From Malikia sp. (GTDB lineage: Bacteria > Pseudomonadota > Gammaproteobacteria > Burkholderiales > Burkholderiaceae_C): 64,000 nucleotides of DNA. This document shows positions 1-10,195 of this stretch, in pieces. The notes under the pieces were generated by a model. That model did no database searches, was not told the DNA's origin, and saw only the letters and a list, made by a program, of their open reading frames with translations. Positions within the stretch are counted from its first letter, which is position 1, and each line of letters opens with the position of its first letter. The DNA lies in assembly GCF_028687635.1 (NCBI RefSeq), contig NZ_JAQTZS010000004.1, positions 1 to 64,000 on the forward strand, in the 5' to 3' direction. The position numbers and the translations under genes are program-made.

Positions 1-1
1 C

Positions 2-127
2 GACCAGCTGGTGATCAACGCGCAGAACTGCGTGCACTGCAAGACCTGCGACATCAAGGACCCGACACAGAACATCGTCTGGGTCACGCCCGAGGGCGGT
101 GGCGGTCCGAACTACGCCGGCATGTGA
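2..127 (+). CDS. Electron transfer flavoprotein-ubiquinone oxidoreductase, C-terminal fragment (truncated by window edge)
   Basis: Frame 2 reads [41 protein letters not shown], the 4Fe-4S C-terminus typical of ETF-QO. Confidence 0.85.
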   Translation, partial: DQLVINAQNCVHCKTCDIKDPTQNIVWVTPEGGGGPNYAGM

Positions 128-207
128 TTCGCGAAACTGTCGCAAATAATTTGTATAGTGAATAATAAGAGGTGGCTATCAAGCCGCTCAACCATTGGAG
201 TACAGGT

Positions 208-1356
208 ATGCTGATAGGAGTTCCTGCCGAGACGGCAGCGGGCGAGACCCGGGTGGCGGTGACGCCCGAGACGGCCAAGAAGTACGTGGCCCAGGGCCAT
301 CGGGTACGGGTGCAGTCGGGCGCCGGCGTGGCGGCCAGCGCCACCGACGAGGCCTACCGGGCCGCCGGTGCCGAGATCGTCGACGCGGCGGCGGCCCTCG
401 GGGCCGAGCTGGTGCTCAAGGTGCGCGCGCCGTCCGAGGCCGAACTGGCCCGGATGCAGCCTGGCGCCGCGCTGGTCGGCATGCTCAATCCCTTCGATGC
501 CGAGGGCCTGACCCGCCTGGCGGCGGCCGGGCTGACCAGCTTCGCGCTCGAAGCCGCGCCGCGCACCACGCGCGCGCAGAGCCTGGACGTGCTGTCCTCG
601 CAGGCCAACATCGCCGGCTACAAGGCCGTGATGCTGGCGGCCAACCAGTACCAGCGCCTGTTCCCGATGCTGATGACGGCGGCTGGCACGATCAAGGCCG
701 CGCGCGTCGTGATCCTGGGCGTGGGCGTGGCCGGTCTGCAGGCGATCGCCACCGCCAAGCGCCTCGGGGCGGTGATCGAGGCCTCCGACGTGCGGCCCTC
801 GGTCAAGGAGCAGGTCGAGTCGCTGGGCGCCAAGTTCATCGACGTGCCCTATGAAACGGCCGAGGAGAAGGCCGCCGCCGAGGGCGTGGGCGGCTACGCG
901 CGCCCGATGCCGCAGAGCTGGCTCGATCGCCAAAAAGCCGAGGTCGCCAAGCGCGTCGCCCAGGCCGACATCGTGATCTCGACCGCGCTGATCCCCGGTC
1001 GCGCCGCGCCGGTGCTGATCACCGAGGAGATGGTCAAGCGCATGAAGCCGGGCTCGGTCATCGTCGACCTCGCCGCCGGCAAGGGGCCGGTCGGCCCGCA
1101 CGGCGCGCCGGGCGGCAACTGCCCGCTGACCGAGGCCGACCGGACCGTGATCCGCCACGGCGTGCACCTGATCGGCGAGACCAACCTGCCCGCGCGGGTG
1201 GCCGCCGACAGCTCCAGCCTGTACGCGCGCAACCTGCTCGACTTCCTCAAGCTCGTGCTGCCCAAGGATGCCGCTGCGCTGCAGCTGCCCGAGGACGACG
1301 ACATCGTCACGGCCTGCCTGATGACGCAGGGCGGCCAGGTCCGCCGCCCGTCCTGA
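208..1356 (+). CDS. pntAA: NAD(P) transhydrogenase subunit alpha part 1
   Basis: MLIGVPAETAAGETRVAVTPETAKKY...; followed by pntAB and pntB. Start taken at the internal ATG of ORF 172-1356. Confidence 0.93.
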   Translation: MLIGVPAETAAGETRVAVTPETAKKYVAQGHRVRVQSGAGVAASATDEAYRAAGAEIVDAAAALGAELVLKVRAPSEAELARMQPGAALVGMLNPFDAEGLTRLAAAGLTSFALEAAPRTTRAQSLDVLSSQANIAGYKAVMLAANQYQRLFPMLMTAAGTIKAARVVILGVGVAGLQAIATAKRLGAVIEASDVRPSVKEQVESLGAKFIDVPYETAEEKAAAEGVGGYARPMPQSWLDRQKAEVAKRVAQADIVISTALIPGRAAPVLITEEMVKRMKPGSVIVDLAAGKGPVGPHGAPGGNCPLTEADRTVIRHGVHLIGETNLPARVAADSSSLYARNLLDFLKLVLPKDAAALQLPEDDDIVTACLMTQGGQVRRPS

Positions 1357-1381
1357 CCGACCCCTCACAGGAAAGACACCG

Positions 1382-1714
1382 ATGGAAGCCGTATCCCCCA
1401 CCATCATCAACCTGATCATCTTCGTGCTGGCGATCTACGTCGGCTACCACGTGGTCTGGAACGTCACGCCCGCGCTGCACACGCCGCTGATGGCCGTGAC
1501 CAATGCGATCTCGGCGATCGTGATCGTCGGCGCCATGCTGGCGGCCGCGCTGACCGAGACCCCGCTGGGCAAGGCCATGGGCGTGCTCGCCGTGGCGCTG
1601 GCGGCGGTCAACCTGTTCGGCGGCTTCCTCGTGACGCGCCGCATGCTGGAGATGTTCAAGAAGAAGGAGCGCAAGGCGCCCGCCACCTCCGCTGCTGAAG
1701 GAGCCGCCAAATGA
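1382..1714 (+). CDS. pntAB: NAD(P) transhydrogenase subunit alpha part 2 (membrane)
   Basis: 110 aa membrane protein between pntAA and pntB. Confidence 0.9.
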   Translation: MEAVSPTIINLIIFVLAIYVGYHVVWNVTPALHTPLMAVTNAISAIVIVGAMLAAALTETPLGKAMGVLAVALAAVNLFGGFLVTRRMLEMFKKKERKAPATSAAEGAAK

Positions 1715-3162
1715 GCATGAACCTCGTCGTATTGCTCTACCTGCTGGCCTCGGTCTGCTTCATCCAGGCCCTGAAGGGCCTGAGCCACCCCAAGACCTCG
1801 ATCCGGGGCAACGCCTTCGGCATGGGCGGCATGGCGATTGCCGTGCTGACCACGTTCGGCCTGATCCTCACGCTCGCGCAGCAGATGCGGGTCGACGCCG
1901 TGCAGGGCCTGGGCTGGGTGCTGGCCGGTCTGGTGCTGGGTGGCGGCGCCGGTGCCGTCATGGCCAGGCGGGTCGAGATGACCAAGATGCCCGAGCTGGT
2001 CGCCTTCATGCACAGCATGATCGGCCTGGCGGCGGTCTTCATCGCGGTCGCGGCCGTGGTCGAGCCCTGGGCGCTGCTCCCGGGCCTGGTCAAGGGGGCG
2101 GAAGCGCCGCTGGGCAACAAGGTCGAGCTGTTCCTGGGCGCGGCCATCGGGGCCATCACCTTCTCGGGTTCGGTGATCGCGTTCGGCAAGCTCTCGGGCA
2201 AGTACAGGTTCCGCCTGTTCCAGGGCGCGCCGGTGACCTTCGCCGGCCAGCATCTGCTCAACCTGGTGCTCGGTCTGGCCATGCTCGCGCTGGGGCTGGT
2301 CTTCACCCTGGGCTCGGGCGAGACCGCCTTCGCCGCCTTCCTCGGCGTGCTCGCGCTGGCCTTCGTGCTGGGCGTGCTGATCATCATCCCGATCGGCGGC
2401 GCCGACATGCCGGTGGTGGTCTCGATGCTCAACAGCTACTCGGGCTGGGCGGCCGCCGGCATCGGCTTCAGCCTGAACAACGCGATGCTGATCGTCGCCG
2501 GCAGCCTGGTCGGGTCATCGGGGGCGATCCTGAGCTACATCATGTGCAAGGCCATGAACCGCAGCTTCTTCAGCGTGATCCTGGGCGGCTTCGGCGCCGA
2601 GGCCGGCGAAGGGGTCTCGACCAGTGGCGGCGTGCAGCGCACCGCCAAGAGCGGCAGCGCCGACGACGCGGCCTTCATCCTGGGCCACGCCGAGACGGTG
2701 GTGATCGTGCCGGGCTACGGCCTGGCGGTCGCGCGCGCCCAGCACGCGGTCAAGGAACTCGCGCACAAGCTGACCGAGAAGGGCATCACCGTCAAGTACG
2801 CGATCCACCCGGTGGCGGGCCGCATGCCGGGCCACATGAACGTGCTGCTGGCCGAGGCCGAGGTGCCCTACGACCAGGTGTTCGAGATGGAGGACATCAA
2901 CGGCGAGTTCGGCCAGGCCGATGTGGCGATCATCCTGGGCGCCAACGACGTGGTGAACCCGGCCGCGCTGCAAAAGGGCAGCCCGATCTACGGCATGCCG
3001 ATCCTGGAGGCCTACAAGGCCAAGACCGTGATCGTCAACAAGCGCTCCATGGCGGCGGGCTACGCCGGCCTGGACAACGAGCTGTTCTACCTCGACAAGA
3101 CCATGATGGTGTTCGGCGATGCCAAGAAGGTGGTCGAGGAAATGACCAAGGCGATCGAGTGA
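1711..3162 (+). CDS. pntB: NAD(P) transhydrogenase subunit beta
   Basis: 483 aa, multi-TM, PVAGRMPGHMNVLLAEAEVPYD motif; 4-bp overlap with pntAB. Confidence 0.95.
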   Translation: MSMNLVVLLYLLASVCFIQALKGLSHPKTSIRGNAFGMGGMAIAVLTTFGLILTLAQQMRVDAVQGLGWVLAGLVLGGGAGAVMARRVEMTKMPELVAFMHSMIGLAAVFIAVAAVVEPWALLPGLVKGAEAPLGNKVELFLGAAIGAITFSGSVIAFGKLSGKYRFRLFQGAPVTFAGQHLLNLVLGLAMLALGLVFTLGSGETAFAAFLGVLALAFVLGVLIIIPIGGADMPVVVSMLNSYSGWAAAGIGFSLNNAMLIVAGSLVGSSGAILSYIMCKAMNRSFFSVILGGFGAEAGEGVSTSGGVQRTAKSGSADDAAFILGHAETVVIVPGYGLAVARAQHAVKELAHKLTEKGITVKYAIHPVAGRMPGHMNVLLAEAEVPYDQVFEMEDINGEFGQADVAIILGANDVVNPAALQKGSPIYGMPILEAYKAKTVIVNKRSMAAGYAGLDNELFYLDKTMMVFGDAKKVVEEMTKAIE

Positions 3163-3198
3163 AAAAAAAGCTCCCGGGCTTATGCCTGGGAGCTTTTC
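3163..3198. terminator. Bidirectional intrinsic terminator between pntB and efp
   Basis: aaaaAAGCTCCCGGGCTTATGCCTGGGAGCTTTTCTT: long stem with A/T tracts on both sides between convergent genes. Confidence 0.85.
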
Positions 3199-3234
3199 TT
3201 GATCTGCGCCGACCGCTGGGACCGGAGCATGGGA

Positions 3235-3789
3235 TCAGACGCGCTTGCGGTATTCGCCGGTGCGGGTGTCGATCTCGATCTTGTCGCCTTGCGCGACGAA
3301 CAGCGGCACCGGGATTTCGAAGCCGGTGTTGATCTTGGCGGGCTTGAGCACCTTGCCCGAGGTGTCGCCCTTGACGGCCGGCTCGGTCCAGGTGATTTCG
3401 CGCTCGACGCTGGTCGGCAGTTCGACCGAGATCGCCTTGCCGTCATAGAACACGACTTCCAGCGACATGCCGTCTTCCAGGTAGTTCAGCGCGTCGCCCA
3501 TGTTCTCGGCTTCGACTTCGTACTGGTTGTAGTCGGCGTCCATGCAGACATACATCGGATCGGCGAAGTAGGAGTAGGTGCACTCCTTCTTGTCCAGGAT
3601 CACGTTGTCGATCTTGTCGTCGGCGCGGAACACGACTTCGGTGCCCATGTTGCCCAGCAGGCCCTTGAGCTTCATGCGCACGGTGGCAGCGCCACGGCCG
3701 CCACGGGCGTATTCGGTCTTCAGGACGATCATCGGATCCTTGCCGTGCATGATCACGTTGCCGGCGCGGATTTCTTGAGCGATTTTCAT
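3235..3789 (-). CDS. efp: Elongation factor P (Arg32 type)
   Basis: [42 protein letters not shown]; Arg at residue 32. Confidence 0.95.
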   Translation of the reverse strand: MKIAQEIRAGNVIMHGKDPMIVLKTEYARGGRGAATVRMKLKGLLGNMGTEVVFRADDKIDNVILDKKECTYSYFADPMYVCMDADYNQYEVEAENMGDALNYLEDGMSLEVVFYDGKAISVELPTSVEREITWTEPAVKGDTSGKVLKPAKINTGFEIPVPLFVAQGDKIEIDTRTGEYRKRV

Positions 3790-3917
3790 GGTGCTTCCTG
3801 TGGAATTTGCCGCCCCGTCCTGTTCGGGCGCGTTCGTGCGGCGAGAGGGCGTTGAGCCCGTTAATCTGTTTAAGCTACGACCCGGTTTGTACCGGAATCT
3901 GCGTAAAACCCTTGATT

Positions 3918-5027
3918 TTACCGTTTTTTCATCACAAAGCTCAAGAGCTGGCTGGCCAGATCATCCTGTCGCAGCAGCCGGTCCCGGGCCGCGAGCGCGC
4001 AGGTCCGCCAGGCCGGCAGATCGACCGGGGGCAGCGGCGCGTCGATCAGCCCGTTCCAGACCCGGTGGAAGGCGCGCAGCGAGGGCGGCGCGTCGAGCCA
4101 GTCCAGGAAGGCTTCGAGCTTCAAGTGGTGCGCGTCGTCATGCTGTGGGTAGATATGCCAGACGAAGGCCTGACCGGCCCAGAGCGCGCGCACCAGCGAG
4201 TCCTCGCCGCGCACCAGGTTCAGCTCGCTGGCCCAGAGCAGGCGGTCGAACTCCGTTTGCGCCACATGGGGCAGGGCATGGCGCTGGGCTCGCAGCGCAA
4301 CGCTGGCGTCCCAGACCCGTTCCAGCGCGGCGGCCGGGCGTCCTGGCGCGACCAGCCAGTGCGCGCCGTCCAGCGCGGGGTCGCGCAGCAGCTCGGGCAG
4401 CCGCGCCGGTTCGTAGCAGAACAGCGTCACGCGCGGTGCGCCGCCGCCATCCGTGCTGTCTGGCAGGCCTTGGCCGCGCAGCCAGGGCTCGCGCTCGAAG
4501 GCCGCACGCTGCGCCATCAGGCCGGGCTCGCGCAGCAGACCGCCGGTGGCGGGCGTGAAACCGGGGTAAAAGAACCATTTGCCGCGCCCGGCCAGCGGCC
4601 CACTCATCACCGGCGAGGCCAGCTGGTGGCAGCGCTCGACATAGGGCTCGGCGCTCAGGTATTCCAGGTTGAGCCAGACCCGCCGGGGCTTGCCCGGGGC
4701 GGATTCAGGCTGCAGCGCCGCTACCCAGGCCGGAGCGATCTCGCAGCCGAAGGCCTCGATCAGCACATCGCCGGGCGGCAGTGCCGGGGGCAGGGCGGTC
4801 GGGTCGGTGCGCGGCCAGTGCCGCACCTCGATGCCGACAAAGGCACCAGCGCGCGCGCCGGGCGCCATCCAGTCCAGCAGCTCGGGCTGGTCGGCCCACA
4901 GCCGCACCCGCTGGCCGCGCGCGGCCAGGTTGCTCGCCAGCCGCCAGCAGACGCCCAGGTCGCCCCAGTTGTCGATCACATGGCAGCAGATGTCCCAGCT
5001 CAGGATGGGGGGATGTTCGCAATTCAC
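3918..5027 (-). CDS. earP: EF-P arginine rhamnosyltransferase EarP (DUF2331)
   Basis: [30 protein letters not shown]-terminus; adjacent to efp. Confidence 0.92.
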   Translation of the reverse strand: MNCEHPPILSWDICCHVIDNWGDLGVCWRLASNLAARGQRVRLWADQPELLDWMAPGARAGAFVGIEVRHWPRTDPTALPPALPPGDVLIEAFGCEIAPAWVAALQPESAPGKPRRVWLNLEYLSAEPYVERCHQLASPVMSGPLAGRGKWFFYPGFTPATGGLLREPGLMAQRAAFEREPWLRGQGLPDSTDGGGAPRVTLFCYEPARLPELLRDPALDGAHWLVAPGRPAAALERVWDASVALRAQRHALPHVAQTEFDRLLWASELNLVRGEDSLVRALWAGQAFVWHIYPQHDDAHHLKLEAFLDWLDAPPSLRAFHRVWNGLIDAPLPPVDLPAWRTCALAARDRLLRQDDLASQLLSFVMKKR

Positions 5028-5087
5028 CGCCCGATTGTCTTACAGTGGCGCCTTTCCTTGTCAGCGAACCGCTTGCCGCCTTCCCTC

Positions 5088-7094
5088 ATGAGCGCCACCC
5101 ATCCCGATTCCCTGCTGCAGGCCGTCGCCGCCCTGCCGGCGCTGCCGGGCGTCTACCGCTACTTCGACGCCGACGGCCAGCTGCTCTACGTCGGCAAGGC
5201 CAAGGACCTCAAGCGGCGCGTCTCGACCTATTTCCAGAAAACCCATGACGGCACCCGCATCGGCCACATGGTCGCCAAGATCGTGCGCCTGGAGACCACG
5301 GTGGTGCGCTCCGAGGCCGAGGCGCTGCTGCTGGAAAACAACCTGATCAAGACCCAGCAGCCGCGCTACAACATCCTGTTTCGCGACGACAAGAGCTACC
5401 CCTATCTGCGCTTGAGCGCCAGCAGCTGGACACCGGCCTTCGAGCGCTCGCCGGCGGGGCAGGGCGGCCCAGCCCGGCCCGAGCATTACCCGCGCATGTC
5501 CTACTACCGCGGCGCGGTCGAGAAAAGGCACCAGTATTTCGGCCCCTACCCGAGCGCCTGGGCGGTCAAGGAGACGCTGGAGCTGCTGCAAAAGGTGTTC
5601 CGCCTGCGCACCTGCGAGGACACAGTCTTCAGCCACCGCAGCCGGCCCTGCCTGCTGGCGCAGATTAAGCGCTGCTCGGGGCCCTGCGTCGGCCTGGTGT
5701 CGGCGGCTGACTATGCGCAGGATGTGCGCGCGGCCAGCGCCTTCCTGCGCGGCGAGACCCAGTCCGTGCTGGCTGAGATCGAGGCCCGGATGCTGGCGCA
5801 TGCCGAACGGCTCGAATTCGAGCAGGCCGCCGAGGCGCGCAACCAGCTGAGCGCGCTGTCCCGGGTGCTGCACCAGCAGTCGATGGAGAACGTCTCGGAC
5901 CAGGATGTCGACATCCTGGCGGTGCGGGTGCAGGGCGGTCGCGCCTGCGTCAACCTGGCGCTGGTGCGCGGCGGCCGTCATCTGGGCGACCGGCCCTATT
6001 TTCCGGCCCATGTCGAGGATGGCGCGCTGCTGGCGGGACTGGCGGACCCCTCGGACCTCGCTGACAACGCGGCGGCGCCCCAGGAGGCGCGCGACCCGGT
6101 CGCCCTGGTGGCGCAGCGCGTGCTCGAAGCCTTCATTGCCCAGCATTACACCCAGGCCGCGCCGCCGCCGGTGCTGGTGCTCGGCGCGCCGGTCGATGCC
6201 GGCTTGCTGGAGCTGCTGACCGAGCAGAGCGGCGTCAAGCTGCACCCGGTGTTCCACCCGCGCGAGCACCGCCGCGCCTGGCTCGAGATGGCGCAGCAGA
6301 ACGCCGAGCTGCAGCTCGCGCGCCTGCTGGCCGAGGAGGGCTCGCAGCAGGCCCGCACCCGCGCGTTGGCGCAGGCGCTCGACCTGCCCGACGAGCAGCT
6401 GGAGACGCTGCGCATTGAATGCTTTGACATCTCGCATACCGCCGGCGAGGCGACGGTCGCCTCCTGCGTCGTGTTCGAGGGCCACAAGCTGCAGGGCAGC
6501 CAGTACCGCCGCTACAACATCGACGGCATCACGCCGGGCGACGACTACGCCGCCATGCGCCAGGTGCTGGAGCGCCGCTACGGCAAGCTGGCCGAGGCGC
6601 TGCGCGAGGCCGGTGGTAGCGAGTCGCCTGGCAAGGGCGGCGCGCGCCTGCCCGACATCGTGCTGATCGACGGCGGCAAGGGCCAGGTCGGCGTCGCGCG
6701 CGAGCTGTTCGAGGCGCTCGGGCTCGACCTGGGCCGCATCGTCGGCGTCGAGAAGGGCGAGGGCCGCAAGGTCGGCCTGGAGGAACTGGTGTTCGCCGAC
6801 GGCCGCGAGAAGATCTACCTCGGCGCCGACTCGGCCGCGCTGATGCTGGTGGCGCAGATCCGCGACGAGGCGCACCGCTTCGCCATCACCGGCATGCGCG
6901 CCCAGCGCGCCAAGACCCGCACCGGCGCCAGCAAGCTCGAAGACATCCCCGGGGTCGGACCCAGGAAGCGGGCCCGCCTGCTGCAGCGCTTCGGCGGCCT
7001 CAAGGGCGTGGCCGACGCCAGCGTCGAGGACCTGGCCGGCGTCGAGGGCATCTCGGGCGAACTGGCCAACGCGATCTACCGCGCGCTGCATTGA
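5088..7094 (+). CDS. uvrC: Excinuclease ABC subunit C
   Basis: [36 protein letters not shown] (GIY-YIG); ORF track over-extends upstream to 3807. Confidence 0.95.
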   Translation: MSATHPDSLLQAVAALPALPGVYRYFDADGQLLYVGKAKDLKRRVSTYFQKTHDGTRIGHMVAKIVRLETTVVRSEAEALLLENNLIKTQQPRYNILFRDDKSYPYLRLSASSWTPAFERSPAGQGGPARPEHYPRMSYYRGAVEKRHQYFGPYPSAWAVKETLELLQKVFRLRTCEDTVFSHRSRPCLLAQIKRCSGPCVGLVSAADYAQDVRAASAFLRGETQSVLAEIEARMLAHAERLEFEQAAEARNQLSALSRVLHQQSMENVSDQDVDILAVRVQGGRACVNLALVRGGRHLGDRPYFPAHVEDGALLAGLADPSDLADNAAAPQEARDPVALVAQRVLEAFIAQHYTQAAPPPVLVLGAPVDAGLLELLTEQSGVKLHPVFHPREHRRAWLEMAQQNAELQLARLLAEEGSQQARTRALAQALDLPDEQLETLRIECFDISHTAGEATVASCVVFEGHKLQGSQYRRYNIDGITPGDDYAAMRQVLERRYGKLAEALREAGGSESPGKGGARLPDIVLIDGGKGQVGVARELFEALGLDLGRIVGVEKGEGRKVGLEELVFADGREKIYLGADSAALMLVAQIRDEAHRFAITGMRAQRAKTRTGASKLEDIPGVGPRKRARLLQRFGGLKGVADASVEDLAGVEGISGELANAIYRALH

Positions 7095-7157
7095 GCGCCA
7101 GCCCCTGCTGAACGCGACCCGCTCGAATCGACATGGACAGCGGTGATAATCTGCCGC

Positions 7158-7724
7158 ATGTTCTTCAACCTGCCGACACTGCTGACCTGGGCCCGCATCG
7201 TGGCCATCCCGCTGATCGTCGCGGTGTTCTACTGGCCTGGCCTGGAAAGCCAGCGCCAGAACCTGATCGCGACGGTGCTGTTCGTGGTGTTCGCCGCGAC
7301 CGACTGGGCCGATGGCTACCTGGCGCGCAAGCTCAACCAGACCTCGTCCTTCGGCGCCTTCCTCGACCCGGTGGCCGACAAGTTCCTGGTCTGCGCCTGC
7401 GTGCTGGTGCTGGTGCACCTGGGGCGGGCCGATGTCTTCGTCGCGCTGATCATCATCGGGCGCGAGATCGCGATCTCCGCCCTGCGCGAGTGGATGGCGA
7501 CCATCGGCGCCAACAAGAGCGTGGCGGTGCACATGGTCGGCAAGCTCAAGACCAGCGTGCAGATGATCGCGATCCCCTTCCTGCTCTATCAGGCACCGCT
7601 GTTCGGCCTCGACACCCGGGCCTGGGGCCAGGCGCTGATCTGGGCCTCGGCCGTGCTGACGGTCTGGTCCATGGCCTACTACCTGAAAAAGGCGCTGCCC
7701 GAGATCCGCGCCAAGGTGCGCTGA
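7158..7724 (+). CDS. pgsA: CDP-diacylglycerol--glycerol-3-phosphate 3-phosphatidyltransferase
   Basis: MFFNLPTLLTWARIVAIPLIV...; CDP-alcohol phosphatidyltransferase motif DWADGYLARKLNQTSSFGAFLDPVADK. Confidence 0.92.
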   Translation: MFFNLPTLLTWARIVAIPLIVAVFYWPGLESQRQNLIATVLFVVFAATDWADGYLARKLNQTSSFGAFLDPVADKFLVCACVLVLVHLGRADVFVALIIIGREIAISALREWMATIGANKSVAVHMVGKLKTSVQMIAIPFLLYQAPLFGLDTRAWGQALIWASAVLTVWSMAYYLKKALPEIRAKVR

Positions 7725-7828
7725 GCGCAGCCGCGCAAGACAATTTTGACCCGTCGCGCCGGTGGGGCGCGAACAGCAGCTAGAATGCGAGACTGTTTAC
7801 TCCGCGTGAACAGCCGGGTTTTGCACTC

Positions 7829-7904
7829 GGGTCCTTAGCTCAGTTGGTAGAGCGCTTCCTTTACACGGAAGATGTCGGCGGTTCGAGCCCGTCAGGACCC
7901 ACCA
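7829..7904 (+). tRNA. tRNA-Val (anticodon TAC)
   Basis: GGGTCCTTAGCTCAGTTGGTAGAGCGCTTCCTTTACACGGAAGATGTCGGCGGTTCGAGCCCGTCAGGACCCACCA folds as a cloverleaf; loop TTTACAC; encoded CCA. Confidence 0.95.
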
Positions 7905-8008
7905 CTGAAAACCCAGGTCAATCAAGCACTTGTTTAAAAAGGCAAGTGCTTTTTTTTGCGTCCTGGCTCGGCCGCTCTGCCGCATGCTCCGCGGTCCGGT
8001 CTTTGTTC

Positions 8009-8599
8009 ATGGAATCGAAACAGGTCCCCGCGCCGAACGCGGGGCGCAAGGCCCGCAGGGCAGGAGTCAGCGCAGTGCAACACGAACAGGCCGGCCAGGA
8101 GGCTGAACGCACCGAGGAGGTGCGGGTCATCAAGAAATACCCCAATCGTCGCCTCTACGACACCGCCACCTCGACCTACATCACCTTGGCCGATGTGCGC
8201 GCCCTGGTGCTCGGTGGCACCCATTTCGTGGTGCGCGATGTCAAGACGGGCGACGACCTGACGCGCAGCATCCTGCTGCAGATCATCCTGGAGCAGGAGT
8301 CCGGCGGCATGCCCTTCTTCTCCGAGCGCATGCTGGCCGACATCATCCGCTTCTACGGCCACTCGATGCAGGGCTTCATGGGCAACTACCTGGAGCAGAG
8401 CGTGCAGGCCATTGCCGACCTGCAGCGCCAGATGGCCGATCAGACCAAGGGCTTGACGCCCGAGATGTGGCCGCCGTTCATGGGGGTGCAGGCGCCCTTG
8501 CTGCCGGGGGCGGCCATCGGCGGCTACCTGGAGCAGTCGCAGAAGGCGTTCAACCAGCTGCAGCAGCAAATGCTCGACGCCCTCGGGGTCAAGCGCTGA
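8009..8599 (+). CDS. phaR: Polyhydroxyalkanoate synthesis repressor PhaR
   Basis: VRVIKKYPNRRLYDTATSTYITLADVRALV... PHB/PHA accumulation regulator DNA-binding domain; exact start uncertain. Confidence 0.88.
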   Translation: MESKQVPAPNAGRKARRAGVSAVQHEQAGQEAERTEEVRVIKKYPNRRLYDTATSTYITLADVRALVLGGTHFVVRDVKTGDDLTRSILLQIILEQESGGMPFFSERMLADIIRFYGHSMQGFMGNYLEQSVQAIADLQRQMADQTKGLTPEMWPPFMGVQAPLLPGAAIGGYLEQSQKAFNQLQQQMLDALGVKR

Positions 8600-8641
8600 G
8601 TGGTTGCGCCGGGTCCGCCCCGACCTGAGACAATCGGGGTC

Positions 8642-8701
8642 ATGACTGAAACCATAGCCAAGGCCCCCAAAGTGGGCTTCGTCAGCCTGGGTTGCCCGTG
8701 A
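8642..8701 (+). pseudogene. rimO: 5' remnant of host rimO, truncated by prophage insertion
   Basis: ATGACTGAAACC...GGCTTCGTCAGCCTGGGTTGCCCG|TGA = MTETIAKAPKVGFVSLGCP*; matches the conserved N-terminus of RimO at 46737. Confidence 0.9.
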
Positions 8702-8706
8702 GATAG
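8686..8706. other. attL (host rimO | phage left end)
   Basis: CTGGGTTGCCC|GTGAGATAGTC; shares TGCCC (8693-8697) with attR. Confidence 0.8.
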
Positions 8707-8728
8707 TCAACGTATACAGTTCAAGCGG

Positions 8729-8754
8729 AAAAAAATCCCGCCTCAGAGAGCGGG
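8729..8754 (-). terminator. Intrinsic terminator of the leftward early operon
   Basis: Minus strand GCCCGCTCTCTGAGGCGGGATTTTTTT: CCCGC/GCGGG stem plus T-run. Confidence 0.8.
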
Positions 8755-8773
8755 CAGTGGTGGCGCTGGCAAG

Positions 8774-9022
8774 TCAGTGGGTCGGCGGCACGCCCTTGTA
8801 GACGCGCAGATGACCGTTTCCCTTCAGGAAATTTCTGTAGCAGTTCAGGGCGACTGCCTCGGCCTCGCGCGCCACATCGGCGCCGGCTGCCAGCACGTTG
8901 CCTGCCTCGTCGATGATGGCCAACCTGGCCGGCTTCCCGTTGGCCAGAACGGTCAGGCCCTCATGTGCCACTGCGGTGATCACGACGCCCTCGATCGCGC
9001 CGGTGGGTTGGGTTCCGATCAT
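8774..9022 (-). CDS. Hypothetical phage protein
   Basis: 82 aa ORF overlapping the next gene by 4 bp in a collinear operon. Confidence 0.65.
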   Translation of the reverse strand: MIGTQPTGAIEGVVITAVAHEGLTVLANGKPARLAIIDEAGNVLAAGADVAREAEAVALNCYRNFLKGNGHLRVYKGVPPTH

Positions 9023-9228
9023 GATGCATCGCCTTTCAGTAACTGATCCAGAGGCACTGGATCACTGCTTTCGCTCTTCGGCCATGGGCCTTTGAAAAAC
9101 TCGGCGTGGCTCGGCTGTTCGCTCCAGGCTTTGCGGCGAGCCGGGCAGTCGATGTGCGAGCACTCGGCGAAATCGCTGTTCATGCGCTTGGGGTCGCGGT
9201 TGCAGGTACTGCATTTTTTCGGGCTCAT
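9019..9228 (-). CDS. Hypothetical phage protein with Cys motifs
   Basis: 69 aa; CSTCNRDP...CSHIDCPARR; 4-bp overlaps with both neighbours. Confidence 0.65.
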   Translation of the reverse strand: MSPKKCSTCNRDPKRMNSDFAECSHIDCPARRKAWSEQPSHAEFFKGPWPKSESSDPVPLDQLLKGDAS

Positions 9229-9626
9229 GCTGAACCACCTTTCGCCTTTGCGATGGCGGAAAGCACTTTTTTATTGACGACGCTTCGGTTCATATTTGCG
9301 CCGGACAGCAGCAGGTGATCCAGCTCAAGCGCCTCCAGCAGCTCGTTGCGCTGCACAACAACGGAAAGCTGATACTGCAGGCTGGCTTCCTCTAGCGCGG
9401 CGTCGATACCCGCCTGGCACCCGTAGTATCGATCCAAGTCATCGGTAGAGATGCCATCGCAGGCGTTCCAGCAGGCCGCCAGGCGGCGAGCGTTCGCGAT
9501 GATGGTGTCGACCGAATGTCCAAAGTGCGTGGCGCGAGCGATTTCCTTGCCGGTGTCTGCTGCAGTGATCTGGTCGAGCTCGGTCGGGTTGACGGCCAGC
9601 AGGCCTTGCGTGTGCTGAGCGCTCAT
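9225..9626 (-). CDS. Hypothetical phage protein
   Basis: ANARRLAACWNACDGISTDDL motif common in phage hypothetical proteins. Confidence 0.7.
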   Translation of the reverse strand: MSAQHTQGLLAVNPTELDQITAADTGKEIARATHFGHSVDTIIANARRLAACWNACDGISTDDLDRYYGCQAGIDAALEEASLQYQLSVVVQRNELLEALELDHLLLSGANMNRSVVNKKVLSAIAKAKGGSA

Positions 9627-10195
9627 GCTGCACCTCTCAAGTCGATGATCTCGACGTCATGCGGCCGGCAGCGGCCGGAGAAGATGGCTGAGATCCGTTT
9701 CTCCGTCAGCCGGTGCGCGCGGATGATGGTGCGCGCGGGCAGCACGTCGAGCAGGTCGCGGTAGTCCTCAAGCAGCGCCCGAACGGCCTGGGTGCCATCG
9801 GCGTCAAGACGGATCTGCCCACCGTCGAGCTTGCGGATGCCGGCGGCGGCCATGGCTGCCACAGCATCCATCAGCAGCTTGCCGCTGTCGTGGATCTGCA
9901 CCCAGTCGCCGGCGCAGTCGCGCCACCAGTTCGAGCTGACCTGGCCATGCTCATCGGGTCGCGCGTCGCCATTGCGCAGCAGGGTTTCCATCAGGTTGAC
10001 GGCATCGCTGCACAAGCGCCAGTCGTCGTTGGTCGGATTGGGCGCGGTCTCGATCGCGCGCAGGCCTTCCCACATGCGCGAGAGCTGGTGCCGGCGCCGT
10101 TCAGCGCTTAGGGGCTGGTGCGGGCTGGCCATCATCTCGTCAATGCGGCTGTAGGTGCGCACTACAGTCAGCTGGGGCTTTTTACGCTTACTCAT
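9623..10195 (-). CDS. Hypothetical phage protein
   Basis: 190 aa, 4-bp overlaps with neighbours. Confidence 0.7.
   Translation of the reverse strand: MSKRKKPQLTVVRTYSRIDEMMASPHQPLSAERRRHQLSRMWEGLRAIETAPNPTNDDWRLCSDAVNLMETLLRNGDARPDEHGQVSSNWWRDCAGDWVQIHDSGKLLMDAVAAMAAAGIRKLDGGQIRLDADGTQAVRALLEDYRDLLDVLPARTIIRAHRLTEKRISAIFSGRCRPHDVEIIDLRGAA

Noticed and set aside
3807-5087. Upstream extension of the uvrC reading frame
   Set aside because: Overlaps earP on the opposite strand and lacks UvrC homology; the true start is at 5088.
5061-7532. 823-aa minus-strand ORF opposite uvrC
   Set aside because: Shadow ORF; UvrC on plus strand has all expected motifs.
7829-7904. tRNA-Val as the prophage attachment site
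   Set aside because: The tRNA is complete and ~800 bp from the left end; the junction evidence is unambiguous in rimO.
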